From Curvibacter lanceolatus ATCC 14669 (GTDB lineage: Bacteria > Pseudomonadota > Gammaproteobacteria > Burkholderiales > Burkholderiaceae_C), in assembly GCF_000381265.1 (NCBI RefSeq), contig NZ_KB906261.1, positions 1 to 64,000 on the forward strand: a stretch of 64,000 nucleotides of DNA, written 5' to 3'. Position 1 is the stretch's first letter. Every line of letters starts with the position of its first letter. The notes under the pieces are model-generated. The model saw only the letters and a program-made list of their open reading frames with translations. It was not told where the DNA came from and made no database searches. Positions 54,705-64,000 of this stretch are shown here, in pieces. The position numbers and the translations under genes are program-made.

Positions 54705-54948
54705 GACCCTCGACCTGGGCCGAGGGCGCGGCCCCGGCCCAGCAGGCGGGCAGCAAGGCCCAGCCGCGCGCTTGGGCCTCGCTGATGAAGCCGCCGATGG
54801 GCAGGCTGCTGCCGGTGAAGCGGCGCAGCATGTCGGCCCCTTCGCTGTAGGCCGGAAAGCCGTCGCCACGCAAAAAGGCGGCCCAGTCGGCGGGGCTGGG
54901 GGCGAAGGTGTTGGTCTCGTGCTGAAAGCCGGCGATCAGGATGTTCAT
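54705..54948 (-). pseudogene. M81-family (MlrC-like) protein, truncated by the transposon end
   Basis: Only the first 80 or so codons remain: MNILIAGFQHETNTFAPSPA through WALLPACWAGAAPSAQV. The frame then runs into transposon sequence and stops at 54688. The intact relative at 57562-59049 shares the HETNTF start. It would have been the last gene of the peptide operon, which was therefore cut by the insertion. Confidence 0.85.
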
Positions 54949-55002
54949 GGTGTTTGGCAGTGTGCAGGAATGGGTTGAGGCCAGGGGCTGGGGGCAGGGG
55001 GC

Positions 55003-55344
55003 TTACCAGCCCAGGGCCAGGTGCAGGCCGAGCAACACGCCCATGCCGGCAAACAGGGCGTGGTTGATGTTGCGCCGGCCCCCGAAATAGGTCAGCAGGG
55101 AGGCGGCGCAGGCCCACCAGCGGGCATCCTGCCATTGCGGCGCCCACTGGCCCTGGTTCAGCGCCACCTCGGGGACGACCATGGCCAGCAGGGCGCCCAG
55201 CGGCGCAAAGCGCAGGCAGGTGCGCAGCCAGCCCGGCAGGCGGGGCTGCTGGCCGGGCAGCAGAAAAAAGGCCCGGGTCAGCACGGTGATCAGCACCAGC
55301 AGGGCCACGGCCAGCCAGCCGCGGTGCTCGGGGTCATCCAGCAT
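55003..55344 (-). CDS. azlD: AzlD-like branched-chain amino acid exporter subunit
   Basis: A 113-residue membrane protein with four hydrophobic segments and the AzlD pattern VLITVLTRAFFLLPG and RFAPLGALLAMVVPE. It partners with AzlC in amino acid efflux. The ATG at 55344 overlaps the azlC 3' end by 11 bp, which supports this start over an earlier in-frame one. Confidence 0.85.
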   Translation of the reverse strand: MLDDPEHRGWLAVALLVLITVLTRAFFLLPGQQPRLPGWLRTCLRFAPLGALLAMVVPEVALNQGQWAPQWQDARWWACAASLLTYFGGRRNINHALFAGMGVLLGLHLALGW

Positions 55345-56092
55345 GCGTCCTCGGTTGGCGGTGTTCGGCCAGCAGGCCGGCGGCCATGGCGGCCAGCATG
55401 GTGACCAGCACGGGCAGGCCGCGCGGCAGGGCCTGGGCCGGCAGGGCCACGGCACAGGCCGCCAGGGCGGCCACGCGGGTGGGGCGGTCTTTGACCATGG
55501 GCAGGGTCAGGGTCAGCAAGGCCAGGATGGCCACAAAGCGCAGGCTGTTGGCGCCCGGCAACTGGTCGGCCAGCACCAGGCCCACCGCCGACGACAGCTG
55601 CCACACGGCCCAGTTGCTCAGTGCCAGGCCCAGGTAGTAGGCCACCTCGCGGCGGCGTTGCCGCCCGTTGCGGCCCGGCAGGGGGTGGCGCTGGGTGAAC
55701 AGCGCGTAGATCGGGTCGCCGGCAAAGTACGACAGGGCCACGCGCTGGGGCCGGCTCAGGTGGTGGAAATAGCGGCTCCATTCGGCGCTGAACACGACGA
55801 AGCGCAGGTTCAGCACCGCCGCCGTGGCCCCCACCAGCCACAGCGGGGCCTGGCTGGCCATCAGGGGCAGGCAGGCCAACTGGGACGAGCTGGCATACAC
55901 CAGCAGCGACATGGGCAGCAGCACGGCCATGGGCAGGCCGCTCTGGGCCATGGCCACGCCCGCCACCAGCCCCATGGCGGCGGTGCCGGTGGCCGGCCCG
56001 GTGACGGCCCGCACCCCGGCCAGCGCATGGCGCAGGGTGCGCGGGCCGGGCCAGGCCAGCCAGGCGGGCAGGAAGGACCGCCAACGCCGCAT
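55334..56092 (-). CDS. azlC: AzlC-like branched-chain amino acid permease
   Basis: A 252-residue membrane protein of the AzlC family (LLPMSLLVYASSSQLACL, LNLRFVVFSAEWSRYF, YFAGDPIYALF). It is thought to export branched-chain amino acids with AzlD. Its start overlaps the amidase stop by 1 nt (TGATG), indicating coupling within the operon. Confidence 0.87.
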   Translation of the reverse strand: MRRWRSFLPAWLAWPGPRTLRHALAGVRAVTGPATGTAAMGLVAGVAMAQSGLPMAVLLPMSLLVYASSSQLACLPLMASQAPLWLVGATAAVLNLRFVVFSAEWSRYFHHLSRPQRVALSYFAGDPIYALFTQRHPLPGRNGRQRRREVAYYLGLALSNWAVWQLSSAVGLVLADQLPGANSLRFVAILALLTLTLPMVKDRPTRVAALAACAVALPAQALPRGLPVLVTMLAAMAAGLLAEHRQPRTHAG

Positions 56093-57510
56093 CAGGCCCC
56101 CGCGATGTGCGCCGAAATGTGCGGCCAGGGCCGTTGGGCCGGGCGCATCTGTTCGAAGGCGCGCGCCATCTGCAGCACGCCCAGGTCGTCAAAGCGGCGC
56201 CCGGCGATCTGCAGGCCGATGGGCACGCCGTGGCTGTCGTAGCCGCAGTTCACCGAGGCGGCAGGCTGCTCGCTCATGCTGAAGGGCAGGGTGAAGCCGA
56301 TGTGGTCCATGGCCTCGTTGACGTTGTTGGTCGGGTAGGCCCATTCCGCCGGGAAGCTGGTGTTGGGCGAGACCGGCGACAGCACATAGTCGTAGGGCTG
56401 GGTGGCGGCCACGGTGGTGGCGCGGGTCTTGAAGGTCATGCTGTAGGCCTCGAAAGCCTGCTCGCCGCTGAAGCCCAGGCCGCCTTCGGCCCACTGGCGC
56501 ACGATGGGCAGCACCTTGGCGCGACGCTCGGGCGGCAGGGCCTGCACGTCCACACCCGAGCGGATGCGCCAGAAGCGGTCCACCCCGTGCAGCAGCTCGT
56601 TGCTCATCCAGGGCTGCAGGGTCTCGATCACGGCACCGGCCTGCTCGAACAGGCGGGCCGCGGCCACCACGGCCTGCTGCACCTGGGGCGACACCGGCAT
56701 GCCGCAGCCGGCCTCCAGCAGCAGCCCGATGCGCAGGCCCTTGAGCTCGCGCTGCAGCGACAGCCAGGGGATGTCGGCCGGTGGCAGGCTCATGTGGTCG
56801 CGCGGGTCGGGGCGCGACAGCACGGCCATCATCAAGGCCGCATCGGTGACGGTGCGGGTCATGGGGCCGGCGCAGCGACCCATGTAGGGCGGGTCGATCG
56901 GCACCCGGCCCAGGCTGGGCTTGAGGCCGGCCAGGCCGCACCAGGCGGCCGGCAGGCGCACCGAGCCGCCGATGTCGGTGCCGATGTGCAGCGGGCCGTA
57001 GCCCGCCGCACCGGCGGCGCCCGCGCCGGCACTGCTGCCGCCGGGGTTCATGGCGGTGTTCCAGGGGTTGCGCGCCAGGGCATGGAAGCTCGACAGGCCC
57101 GACGACAGCATGCCGTACTCGGGCATAGTGGTCTTGGCCACAAAGACGGCACCGGCCTCGCGCAGGCGGGCGGCGGGCGGGGCATCGGCCGCTGCCGGCA
57201 CCGGCAGGCTGGCGGCGGTGCCCACCGGCACGGGCACGCCGCGGGTGGCAATGTTTTCCTTGATGGTGGCGGGCACGCCGTCGATGCACACGCCCCCCAC
57301 GCTGATGGGGGTGCCGGCATGCCAGCGGGCCTCGGCGGCGCGCGCCATGCTCAGTGCAGCCTCGGCATCGAGCGCGTAGGTGGCGCACAGCACGGGTTCG
57401 CAGCGCTCGATGTGCTGCAGCACCGCCTGGGTCACTTCGACGGGCGACAGGCTGCCGTCGCGGTAGGCCGCCACCATGGCAGAGGCGGAAAGGGCGTGGA
57501 GATCACTCAT
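56092..57510 (-). CDS. Amidase signature family enzyme
   Basis: A 472-residue amidase. The Ser-cisSer-Lys triad region is visible: Lys in PATIKENIATRG (about 82), the Gly/Ser-rich stretch NPGGSSAGAGAAGAAG and the nucleophile region GTDIGGSVRLPAAWCG. It hydrolyses an amide, probably derived from peptides imported by the neighbouring ABC system. Substrate unknown. Confidence 0.9.
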   Translation of the reverse strand: MSDLHALSASAMVAAYRDGSLSPVEVTQAVLQHIERCEPVLCATYALDAEAALSMARAAEARWHAGTPISVGGVCIDGVPATIKENIATRGVPVPVGTAASLPVPAAADAPPAARLREAGAVFVAKTTMPEYGMLSSGLSSFHALARNPWNTAMNPGGSSAGAGAAGAAGYGPLHIGTDIGGSVRLPAAWCGLAGLKPSLGRVPIDPPYMGRCAGPMTRTVTDAALMMAVLSRPDPRDHMSLPPADIPWLSLQRELKGLRIGLLLEAGCGMPVSPQVQQAVVAAARLFEQAGAVIETLQPWMSNELLHGVDRFWRIRSGVDVQALPPERRAKVLPIVRQWAEGGLGFSGEQAFEAYSMTFKTRATTVAATQPYDYVLSPVSPNTSFPAEWAYPTNNVNEAMDHIGFTLPFSMSEQPAASVNCGYDSHGVPIGLQIAGRRFDDLGVLQMARAFEQMRPAQRPWPHISAHIAGA

Positions 57511-57561
57511 GGGTCAGGGGTCCTGGGGGTGGGAAAACAAAGGAGAGGAGCACCGTGGCGC

Positions 57562-59049
57562 TCACATCGGGTCCAGCGGGTAGATGGGGCGGCGCACCCG
57601 TTTGAATTGCAGCGCACCGTAGTCGGAGGTGGTCACGCCCAGGCCGTCGCACTCGATCACCTCGCGGGCCAGGTCGCCAAAGCCGGCGCGCCAGTGCACC
57701 CGGCTCTTGAGGATGACAAAGCGCTTTTGCAGCGGGTCGACGCCGACGCTGGAGAGGCAGTTCAGGTCAAACGGCTCCTGGTGCTCGGAGATCAGCACGA
57801 TCTCCAGGCCGCCCACCGCCAGCACCACGGTGGGGCCCAGCCGGGTCTGCACGCCCTGGTACATGGGCCCGCGGTTGCGAAAGCGCCCGTCAAAGGCCAG
57901 CTTGACCCGGCCCGTCACGCTCAGGGGCGGGCTGTCGCGGCGCAGCGCGGGCATGGCCGTCTTGCCGCCCAGGCTCAGCGTGATCTCGCTTCCGATGCCG
58001 GCGGCCAGCGCCTGCTGCACGGCCTGCGGGTCCCAGATGGCGTAGAAGACGGCCTCGTCCAGCCCCTGGCGCAGCACCTCGGACAGCACTTCGGTGGTGT
58101 CCATCGAGCCGCCCGAGGCGGAGTTGTCGCAATGGTCCAGCAGCACCACGGGGCCCGAGGGGTCGACAGGGCAGGCCTTGGCCCGGGCCACGGCCTCGGC
58201 CAGTGGGGTGGGGTGGAACACAAAGCCCTCGCGGGCCTGCCAAGCCTGGGCCAGCAGGGCCTCGCAGTGCTGGCGGGCCACCTCGGGCGCCGCATCGGTG
58301 CAGACCACGGCGCTCAGGCCGGCCTGGCTGATGTCGGCATGCGGAAAGCCCACGAACACCGAGGCTGCCAGCACCTCGGCACGGGCCTCCAGGGCCTGGC
58401 AGCGCGCCTGCAGCGAGCGGTTGGGCTCGGCATGCGTGCCCTGGCGCATCACATGCGGCAGCATGGGGGCCTGGCCCCACTGCATCACGGGGCGGATGGC
58501 GCCGCTCAGGGTGCGCAGGATCAGCTCGGCGGCGCGCACGCCCGCGGCATGGATATCGACATGGGGGTAGGTGTGGTAGCCGGTGATCACGGTGGCGTGG
58601 CGCACCATGTCGTCGTACACATTGGCGTGCATGTCCAGGGTGACGCCCACGGGGATGTCGGGGTCGATCTCGCGCAGGCGGCGCAGCAGCGTGCCTTCGG
58701 CATCTTCCAGCGATTCGGTGACCATGGCCCCATGCAGGTCGAGCAGCACGGCATCGAAGCCGCCGCGCGCCACGCGCGACAGGATGGCCTGGCTGATGCG
58801 CTCGTAGGTGGCGTCATCGGTGGGGCGGCTGGGTTGGGCCTCGGCGGCGGTGGCGATCACCACCTCGGCGCCCACGCGCTCGGCCACGTCGATGAAGCCG
58901 CCCAGGGCCAGGCCGGTGCCGCGGTAGGCGGCCAGCAGGCTGGCCTGGTCGGCATCGGCCGGCACAGCGCGGTAAAAGCGCTCCATCGGGGTGGGCACCG
59001 GCGAGAAGGTGTTGGTCTCGTGCTTGAACTGGGCCAGCAGAAGTCGCAT
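57562..59049 (-). CDS. M81-family metallopeptidase-like (MlrC) protein
   Basis: A 495-residue protein of the MlrC/M81 family, named for a microcystin-degradation enzyme. The start MRLLLAQFKHETNTFSPVP, LDLHGAMVTE, LDMHANV and LDHCDNSASGGS hold candidate metal ligands (His, Asp). It probably cleaves unusual peptides. It stands between the ABC ATPase and the amidase in one operon. Confidence 0.88.
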   Translation of the reverse strand: MRLLLAQFKHETNTFSPVPTPMERFYRAVPADADQASLLAAYRGTGLALGGFIDVAERVGAEVVIATAAEAQPSRPTDDATYERISQAILSRVARGGFDAVLLDLHGAMVTESLEDAEGTLLRRLREIDPDIPVGVTLDMHANVYDDMVRHATVITGYHTYPHVDIHAAGVRAAELILRTLSGAIRPVMQWGQAPMLPHVMRQGTHAEPNRSLQARCQALEARAEVLAASVFVGFPHADISQAGLSAVVCTDAAPEVARQHCEALLAQAWQAREGFVFHPTPLAEAVARAKACPVDPSGPVVLLDHCDNSASGGSMDTTEVLSEVLRQGLDEAVFYAIWDPQAVQQALAAGIGSEITLSLGGKTAMPALRRDSPPLSVTGRVKLAFDGRFRNRGPMYQGVQTRLGPTVVLAVGGLEIVLISEHQEPFDLNCLSSVGVDPLQKRFVILKSRVHWRAGFGDLAREVIECDGLGVTTSDYGALQFKRVRRPIYPLDPM

Positions 59050-59083
59050 GGTGGGGGTCCTGTGTCCTGTGTCGTGAAAAGGG

Positions 59084-60769
59084 TCAGGCCCGGCGGGCCA
59101 GCTCGGCCCGGGGGGCTGCGGCCAGCAGGCGGCGGGTGTAGTCGTGGGCCGGCTGCTGGAACACCTGGGCCGTGGGGCCTTGCTCGACGATCTCGCCCTG
59201 GCTCATCACGATCACGCGGTCGCACAGCTGGGCCGCCACCCGCAGGTCGTGGGTGATGAACAGGATGCCCAGGCCCAGGTCGGCCTGGATTTCGCGCAGC
59301 AGGGCCAGGATCTGGGCCTGCACCGACACGTCCAGGGCCGACACGGCCTCGTCGGCCACCAGCACCTGCGGCTGGCAGGCCACGGCGCGGGCAATCGCCA
59401 GGCGCTGCCGCTGCCCGCCCGAGAACTGGTGGGGGTAGCGGTCAAGGGCGGTGCGGGGCAGCTGGATGCGGTCCATCAGCTCTTCGGCGGTCTGGCGGGC
59501 CTGGCGCTCGCCCATGCCGAAGTTCATCGCCCCTTCCATCAGCGACGAGCCCACGGTGCGGCGCGGGTTCAGTGAGCGGTTGGGGTCCTGGAACACCACC
59601 TGCACACGCGAGCGCAGGGGGCGCAGCCGCCCCTCGGGCAGGCTTTGCACCGGGGTTTCGCCCCACAGGATGCTGCCTTCGGTGGGGTCGATCAGGCGGA
59701 TCATGCAGCGCGCAAAAGTGGATTTGCCCGAGCCCGACTCGCCCACCACGCCCACGGTCTCGCCGCGGTGCACGGCCACGCTGGCGTCGCGCAGCGCGGT
59801 GTTGGGCTTGGCCCGGCCCAGCCAGTCGCGGCGCACATAGGTCTTGCCCACGCCGGTGGCGCTGAGCAGGGCGCGCCCGCCGGGCAGCTCACGCGGGGGG
59901 GGCGGGGTCATGCCGGGCACGGCGTCCAGCAGCATGCGGGTGTAGGCCTCGCGCGGCGCGTGGAGCACCTGCTCGGCCGGGCCCTGCTCGACCACGCGGC
60001 CGCGGTGCATCACCATCACCTGGTCGGCAATCTCGGCCACCACGCCCATGTCGTGGGTGATGAAGAGCACGGCCGAGCGTTGCTCCACCTGCAGCTCGGC
60101 GATCAGGCGCAGGATCTCGGCCTGGGTGGTCACGTCCAGCGCGGTGGTGGGCTCGTCGCAGATCAGCAGCCGGGGCTTGAGGATGATGGCCATGGCGATC
60201 ACGATGCGCTGCCGCTGGCCGCCCGAGAGCTGGTGTGGGTAGCTGTCGTAGATGCGCTTGGGGTCGGGCAGGCGCACCCGGTCGAAGATGGCCAGGATGT
60301 GGGCCTTGCGCTCGTGGGCGGGCCACTGGGTGTGGGTGCGCAGCAGCTCGTCCACCTGTTCGCCGCAGCTGTGCACGGGGTTGAGGGCGGTCATGGGCTC
60401 CTGGAACACCATGCCCATGCGGGTGCCGCGCCAGGCACGCAAGCGCGATTCGGGGGCCAGGCGGGCCTGGTCCATCAGGGTTTCGCCGGCCAGGCGGATG
60501 TGGCCCTGGGTGGCCTTCAGGCCCTTGGCCAGCAGGCCCATGACGGTGGTGGCCAGCACGGACTTGCCCGAGCCCGACTCGCCGACGATGCACAGGGTCT
60601 GGCCGGCTTCGATGCGCACGTCCAGGTGTTCGATGGCAAAGGGGCGGTCGGCATCGGCCGGCAGGGCCACCTGCAGGCCCTGCACGTCGAGAATCACCTC
60701 GGCGGGCCGGGGTTGAGGGGGCGGCGCCGAGTCCAGGAAGACGGGGGTGGGGGAGGTCAGGGTGTTCAT
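59084..60769 (-). CDS. Dipeptide/oligopeptide ABC transporter, fused ATPases (DppD-DppF type)
   Basis: A 561-residue protein with two complete nucleotide-binding domains. The first has Walker A GESGSGKSVLA and the signature LSGGQRQRIVIAMA. The second has GESGSGKSTFA and FSGGQRQRLAIARA. Each domain has the Opp/Dpp C-terminal extension. It powers the permeases encoded upstream. Confidence 0.93.
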   Translation of the reverse strand: MNTLTSPTPVFLDSAPPPQPRPAEVILDVQGLQVALPADADRPFAIEHLDVRIEAGQTLCIVGESGSGKSVLATTVMGLLAKGLKATQGHIRLAGETLMDQARLAPESRLRAWRGTRMGMVFQEPMTALNPVHSCGEQVDELLRTHTQWPAHERKAHILAIFDRVRLPDPKRIYDSYPHQLSGGQRQRIVIAMAIILKPRLLICDEPTTALDVTTQAEILRLIAELQVEQRSAVLFITHDMGVVAEIADQVMVMHRGRVVEQGPAEQVLHAPREAYTRMLLDAVPGMTPPPPRELPGGRALLSATGVGKTYVRRDWLGRAKPNTALRDASVAVHRGETVGVVGESGSGKSTFARCMIRLIDPTEGSILWGETPVQSLPEGRLRPLRSRVQVVFQDPNRSLNPRRTVGSSLMEGAMNFGMGERQARQTAEELMDRIQLPRTALDRYPHQFSGGQRQRLAIARAVACQPQVLVADEAVSALDVSVQAQILALLREIQADLGLGILFITHDLRVAAQLCDRVIVMSQGEIVEQGPTAQVFQQPAHDYTRRLLAAAPRAELARRA

Positions 60770-60784
60770 GGCAGGGGGGCTCGC

Positions 60785-61657
60785 TCAGGCTCGCTTGGAG
60801 AACTTGGGGTCCAGCACGTCACGCAGGCCGTCGCCCAGCAGGTTGATGGCCAGTACGGTGGGCACCAGGAACAGCGCCGGAAACATCACATTGCCGGGGC
60901 TCTGGGCAAACTGCACCCGCCCTTCAGCCATGATGTTGCCCCAGGTGGGCACGTCGGCCGGCAGGCCCAGGCCGAGAAAGCTCAGGATGGCCTCGGTCAG
61001 CACCGCCGAGGCGGCAATGAAGGTGCCCTGCACGATCAGGGGGGCCAGCGCATTGGGCAGGATGTCGCGCCACAGAATGGTGAGGTTGGAAGAGGCCAGG
61101 GCCCGTGCCGCCTCGACAAAGGGCTCGTCGCGCAGGCCCATCACCAGGGCGCGCACCAGCCGTGTCACGCGGGGGATCTCGGGCACGGCGATGGCCAGGA
61201 TCACGGTGGGCAGGCTGGCCCCCAGCATGGCCACCAGGGTGATGGCGACCAGCACGGCGGGGATGGCCATCATGCCGTCCACCAGGCGCATCACCACCGC
61301 GTCCACGGGCCTGAAGTAGCCCGCCAGCATGCCCAGCAGGCAGCCACCGGTGATGGCCAGCACGGCGGTGCACAGCCCCACACCCAGCGAGACGCGGGTG
61401 CCGAAGAGCACGCGGCTCCAGATGTCGCGGCCGAAGTTGTCGCTGCCCATCCAGAACACATGCTGCAGGGTCTGGCCGTCGGGCAGGGTGACTTCGCCAC
61501 GGGTGCCGGCGGCCACCGAGATGAAGCTGGGGTCCATCGCCGACGGGTCGAAGGTGCCCAGCCACGGGGCCAGCACGGCCAGCAGCAGCAGGACGGCCAG
61601 CACCGCGCAGCCCAGGCGCACGGCGCTGTTGCGCCAGAGTTTGTTCCAGTTGCTCAT
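60785..61657 (-). CDS. dppC: Peptide ABC transporter permease, DppC type
   Basis: A 290-residue inner-membrane permease. It has an N-terminal helix and DUF-like periplasmic loop (GSDNFGRDIWSRVLFG), then the BPD membrane domain with the EAA loop EAARALASSNLTILWRDILP. It is 15 bp from the ATPase gene and 21 bp from dppB. Confidence 0.92.
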   Translation of the reverse strand: MSNWNKLWRNSAVRLGCAVLAVLLLLAVLAPWLGTFDPSAMDPSFISVAAGTRGEVTLPDGQTLQHVFWMGSDNFGRDIWSRVLFGTRVSLGVGLCTAVLAITGGCLLGMLAGYFRPVDAVVMRLVDGMMAIPAVLVAITLVAMLGASLPTVILAIAVPEIPRVTRLVRALVMGLRDEPFVEAARALASSNLTILWRDILPNALAPLIVQGTFIAASAVLTEAILSFLGLGLPADVPTWGNIMAEGRVQFAQSPGNVMFPALFLVPTVLAINLLGDGLRDVLDPKFSKRA

Positions 61658-61678
61658 GGGAGATCCGGGGAAGGGGGG

Positions 61679-62620
<942 letters not shown>

Positions 62621-62739
62621 CAGGAAATCTCCGGAAAACAAAGGCCCCTGGGCCGGCTGCGCACACGCTGGTGAAGGTGAAGGCGCAGGCCAGGCCCATC
62701 AGGCTGGGAGGCAGGCAAGTCAGAGAGCCAGGGCCCTGA

Positions 62740-64000
62740 TCAGGGCTTCTTGATGTTCCAGTACACCTGGGCGCCGGCCGGCACCAGGCCGGTGATGCCC
62801 TTGCGCACGGCAGCCGGCTGGCTGTACTGGCCCACGGGCACGTGGGTCACGGTCTCGAAGGCGCGCAGCTGGGCGGCCTGGGCCAGCTTCTTCTTGTCGG
62901 CGTCGGTGCTGGCCTGCGAGAACTGCAGCTTGATCTTCTGCAGCTCGGGGTCGTCCTGCCAGCCGAACCAACCCTTGTCGCCACCGGCATTCATCATGGC
63001 CATGGTCAGGGGGTTGAGGATGTCGGAGGCGGTCCAGGAGGTCATGAAGGCGTTCCAGCCGCCGGCGCTGGGCAGGTCTTTCTTGGCGCGACGGGCCACC
63101 AGGGTCTGCCAGTCCATGGTCTGCAGGTCGACCTTGAAGCCCGCCTGCTCCAGCTGCTGCTTGGCCACCAGGGGCAGCTTGGCGATGGCGCCCAGGTCGG
63201 TGGGGCGCATCAGCACCACCGGCTCGCCCTTGTAGCCGGCCTCGGCCAGCAAGGCCTTGGCCTTGGCCGGGTTGGCGATGCCGGTGTACTCACCGGTGGC
63301 ATCGGATTCAAAGGGCGTGCCGCAGGGGAACATGCTCTTGCAGTAGCGCGACATGCCGGGGGCGCCCACCTGGGTCTTGAGGAAGGCTTCCTGGCCCATG
63401 GCCAGCATGGCGGCGCGGCGGATCTTCTCGTTGTTGAAGGGCGCGTGCAGGAAGTTGAAGCGGAAGATGAACTGGTTGCCCGCGGGTTGCGCATCCACCA
63501 GCGTCAGGTCGGGGTTGCTGCGCAGGGTGGCGTATTGCTCGAAGGCGGGCTGCTCCAGGATGTCGACCTCGCCGTTGATCAGGGCGTTCATCTGGGTCTG
63601 GGCATCGCGCACGATCACCCACTCGACCCGGTCCACATACACGTTCTTGCCGCCGGTGGTGCCCGAGGGGGCTTCGGCGCGGGGCTTGTAGCGGGCGTTC
63701 TTCAGGAACACCACCTTTTCGCCGGGGCGGTACTCGTCGGCCTTGAAGGTGTAGGGGCCCGAGCCGATGGTTTCCTTGATCTGGGTGTCGCCCGGGGTGT
63801 CGGCCACGCGCTTGGGCATGATGAAGGGCACGTTGGCCGAGGGCTTGCCCAGGGCTTCGAGCACCAGGCCGAAGGGCTCCTTGAGCACCAGCACAAAGGT
63901 CTTGGCGTCGGGGGTCTCGTAGCGGTCCAGGGCCTTGGCCAGCTGGCCGCCCATGGTGTCGCGGCTGGCCCAGCGGGTCAGCGAGGCCACCACGTCTTCG
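62740..64000 (-). CDS. Peptide ABC transporter substrate-binding protein (SBP family 5), cut by window end
   Basis: The C-terminal 417 or more residues of an extracellular solute-binding protein family 5, including ETIGSGPYTFKADEYRPGEK, QPAFEQYATLRSNPDLTL and NNEKIRRAAMLAM. The signal peptide lies beyond the window. It is the first gene seen of the operon and would capture the peptide in the periplasm. The gap to dppB is 119 bp. Confidence 0.92.
   Translation of the reverse strand, partial: EDVVASLTRWASRDTMGGQLAKALDRYETPDAKTFVLVLKEPFGLVLEALGKPSANVPFIMPKRVADTPGDTQIKETIGSGPYTFKADEYRPGEKVVFLKNARYKPRAEAPSGTTGGKNVYVDRVEWVIVRDAQTQMNALINGEVDILEQPAFEQYATLRSNPDLTLVDAQPAGNQFIFRFNFLHAPFNNEKIRRAAMLAMGQEAFLKTQVGAPGMSRYCKSMFPCGTPFESDATGEYTGIANPAKAKALLAEAGYKGEPVVLMRPTDLGAIAKLPLVAKQQLEQAGFKVDLQTMDWQTLVARRAKKDLPSAGGWNAFMTSWTASDILNPLTMAMMNAGGDKGWFGWQDDPELQKIKLQFSQASTDADKKKLAQAAQLRAFETVTHVPVGQYSQPAAVRKGITGLVPAGAQVYWNIKKP

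Larger units (their letters stand above)
50310..54710 (+). mobile_element. Tn3-family transposon (right part) with tyrosine recombinase
   Basis: A tyrosine recombinase gene and a tnpA follow one another with a 43-bp gap. The right end must lie in 54664-54710, where an M81 peptidase-like frame is abruptly interrupted. Reading inward from there the sequence contains GGGATTCATG and ends in CTTAAG 3 bp after the tnpA stop, which fits the GGG...TAAG pattern of Tn3-type terminal repeats. The left terminal repeat was not found, so the left limit and cargo are unknown. Confidence 0.75.

Overview
The window looks like part of a high-GC betaproteobacterial (Burkholderiales, probably Comamonadaceae-like) chromosome or large replicon. 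The evidence is the families seen: PbrR/CadR regulators, fused PbrB-PbrC, CzcI/CzcCBA, DUF4148 proteins and a DUF3701-type integrase. No rRNA, tRNA or CRISPR array was recognised. A sharp border lies at about 54.7 kb. To its left is a mosaic heavy-metal and stress island rich in remnants. To its right is an orderly, very GC-rich peptide-transport and amidase operon that reads as resident genome.

Region by region: (1) 1-10.4 kb: two diverged copies of a lead/cadmium (pbr) module. Each has a MerR-type regulator facing a P1B ATPase and a fused undecaprenyl-PP phosphatase/signal peptidase II. A PbrT-like FTR1 permease sits between them and a Met-rich periplasmic protein follows. (2) 10.6-27.8 kb: a poorly characterised envelope/metal cluster. 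It holds a PhoD-like phosphatase and the remnant of another, two PAP2 genes (one broken), an EptA-type phosphoethanolamine transferase, a DUF421 protein, a zinc-ribbon/His protein, DUF6328, a TerF-like VWA protein and several small secreted proteins. It also holds an SPC-type (P1B-4) metal ATPase, a CaCA-type exchanger, a His-repeat protein and a CusF-like protein. A 611-bp inverted duplication ties its two halves together. (3) 28-34.6 kb: MerR and other remnants, a DUF3701 tyrosine integrase, a toxin-antitoxin pair, an ACR3/bile-acid-symporter-like permease, an XRE regulator with a clear inverted-repeat operator, and a HAD protein. (4) 34.8-49.4 kb: the czc/cad block: DUF4148 protein, czcD, czcA, czcB, a 3' remnant of czcC fused back to back with a 3' remnant of a czcS-like kinase, cadR/cadA, a DsbA/DsbB-like pair, a czcI-like gene and a second DUF4148-like protein. 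(5) 50.3-54.7 kb: a Tn3-family transposase with a tyrosine recombinase; its right end interrupts an M81 peptidase-like gene. (6) 54.7-64 kb: azlD, azlC, amidase, M81 protein, fused dipeptide ABC ATPase, two permeases and a binding protein cut by the window end, all on the minus strand with short gaps or overlaps.

Taken together, the island supplies cytosolic metal export (four P1B ATPases, CzcD), periplasmic export (CzcBA, though its outer-membrane partner and promoter side are deleted), periplasmic metal binding (His-, Met- and Gly/His-rich proteins) and envelope modification (EptA, PAP2, PbrB). MerR-type control is visible as promoters with 19-bp spacers in front of both pbrA copies and cadA. 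The most notable points are the czcC/czcS deletion junction, the mosaic duplicated pbr module with a Fur-like box ahead of pbrT, the inverted duplication, and the 10.6-27.8 kb cluster as a candidate undescribed stress system.
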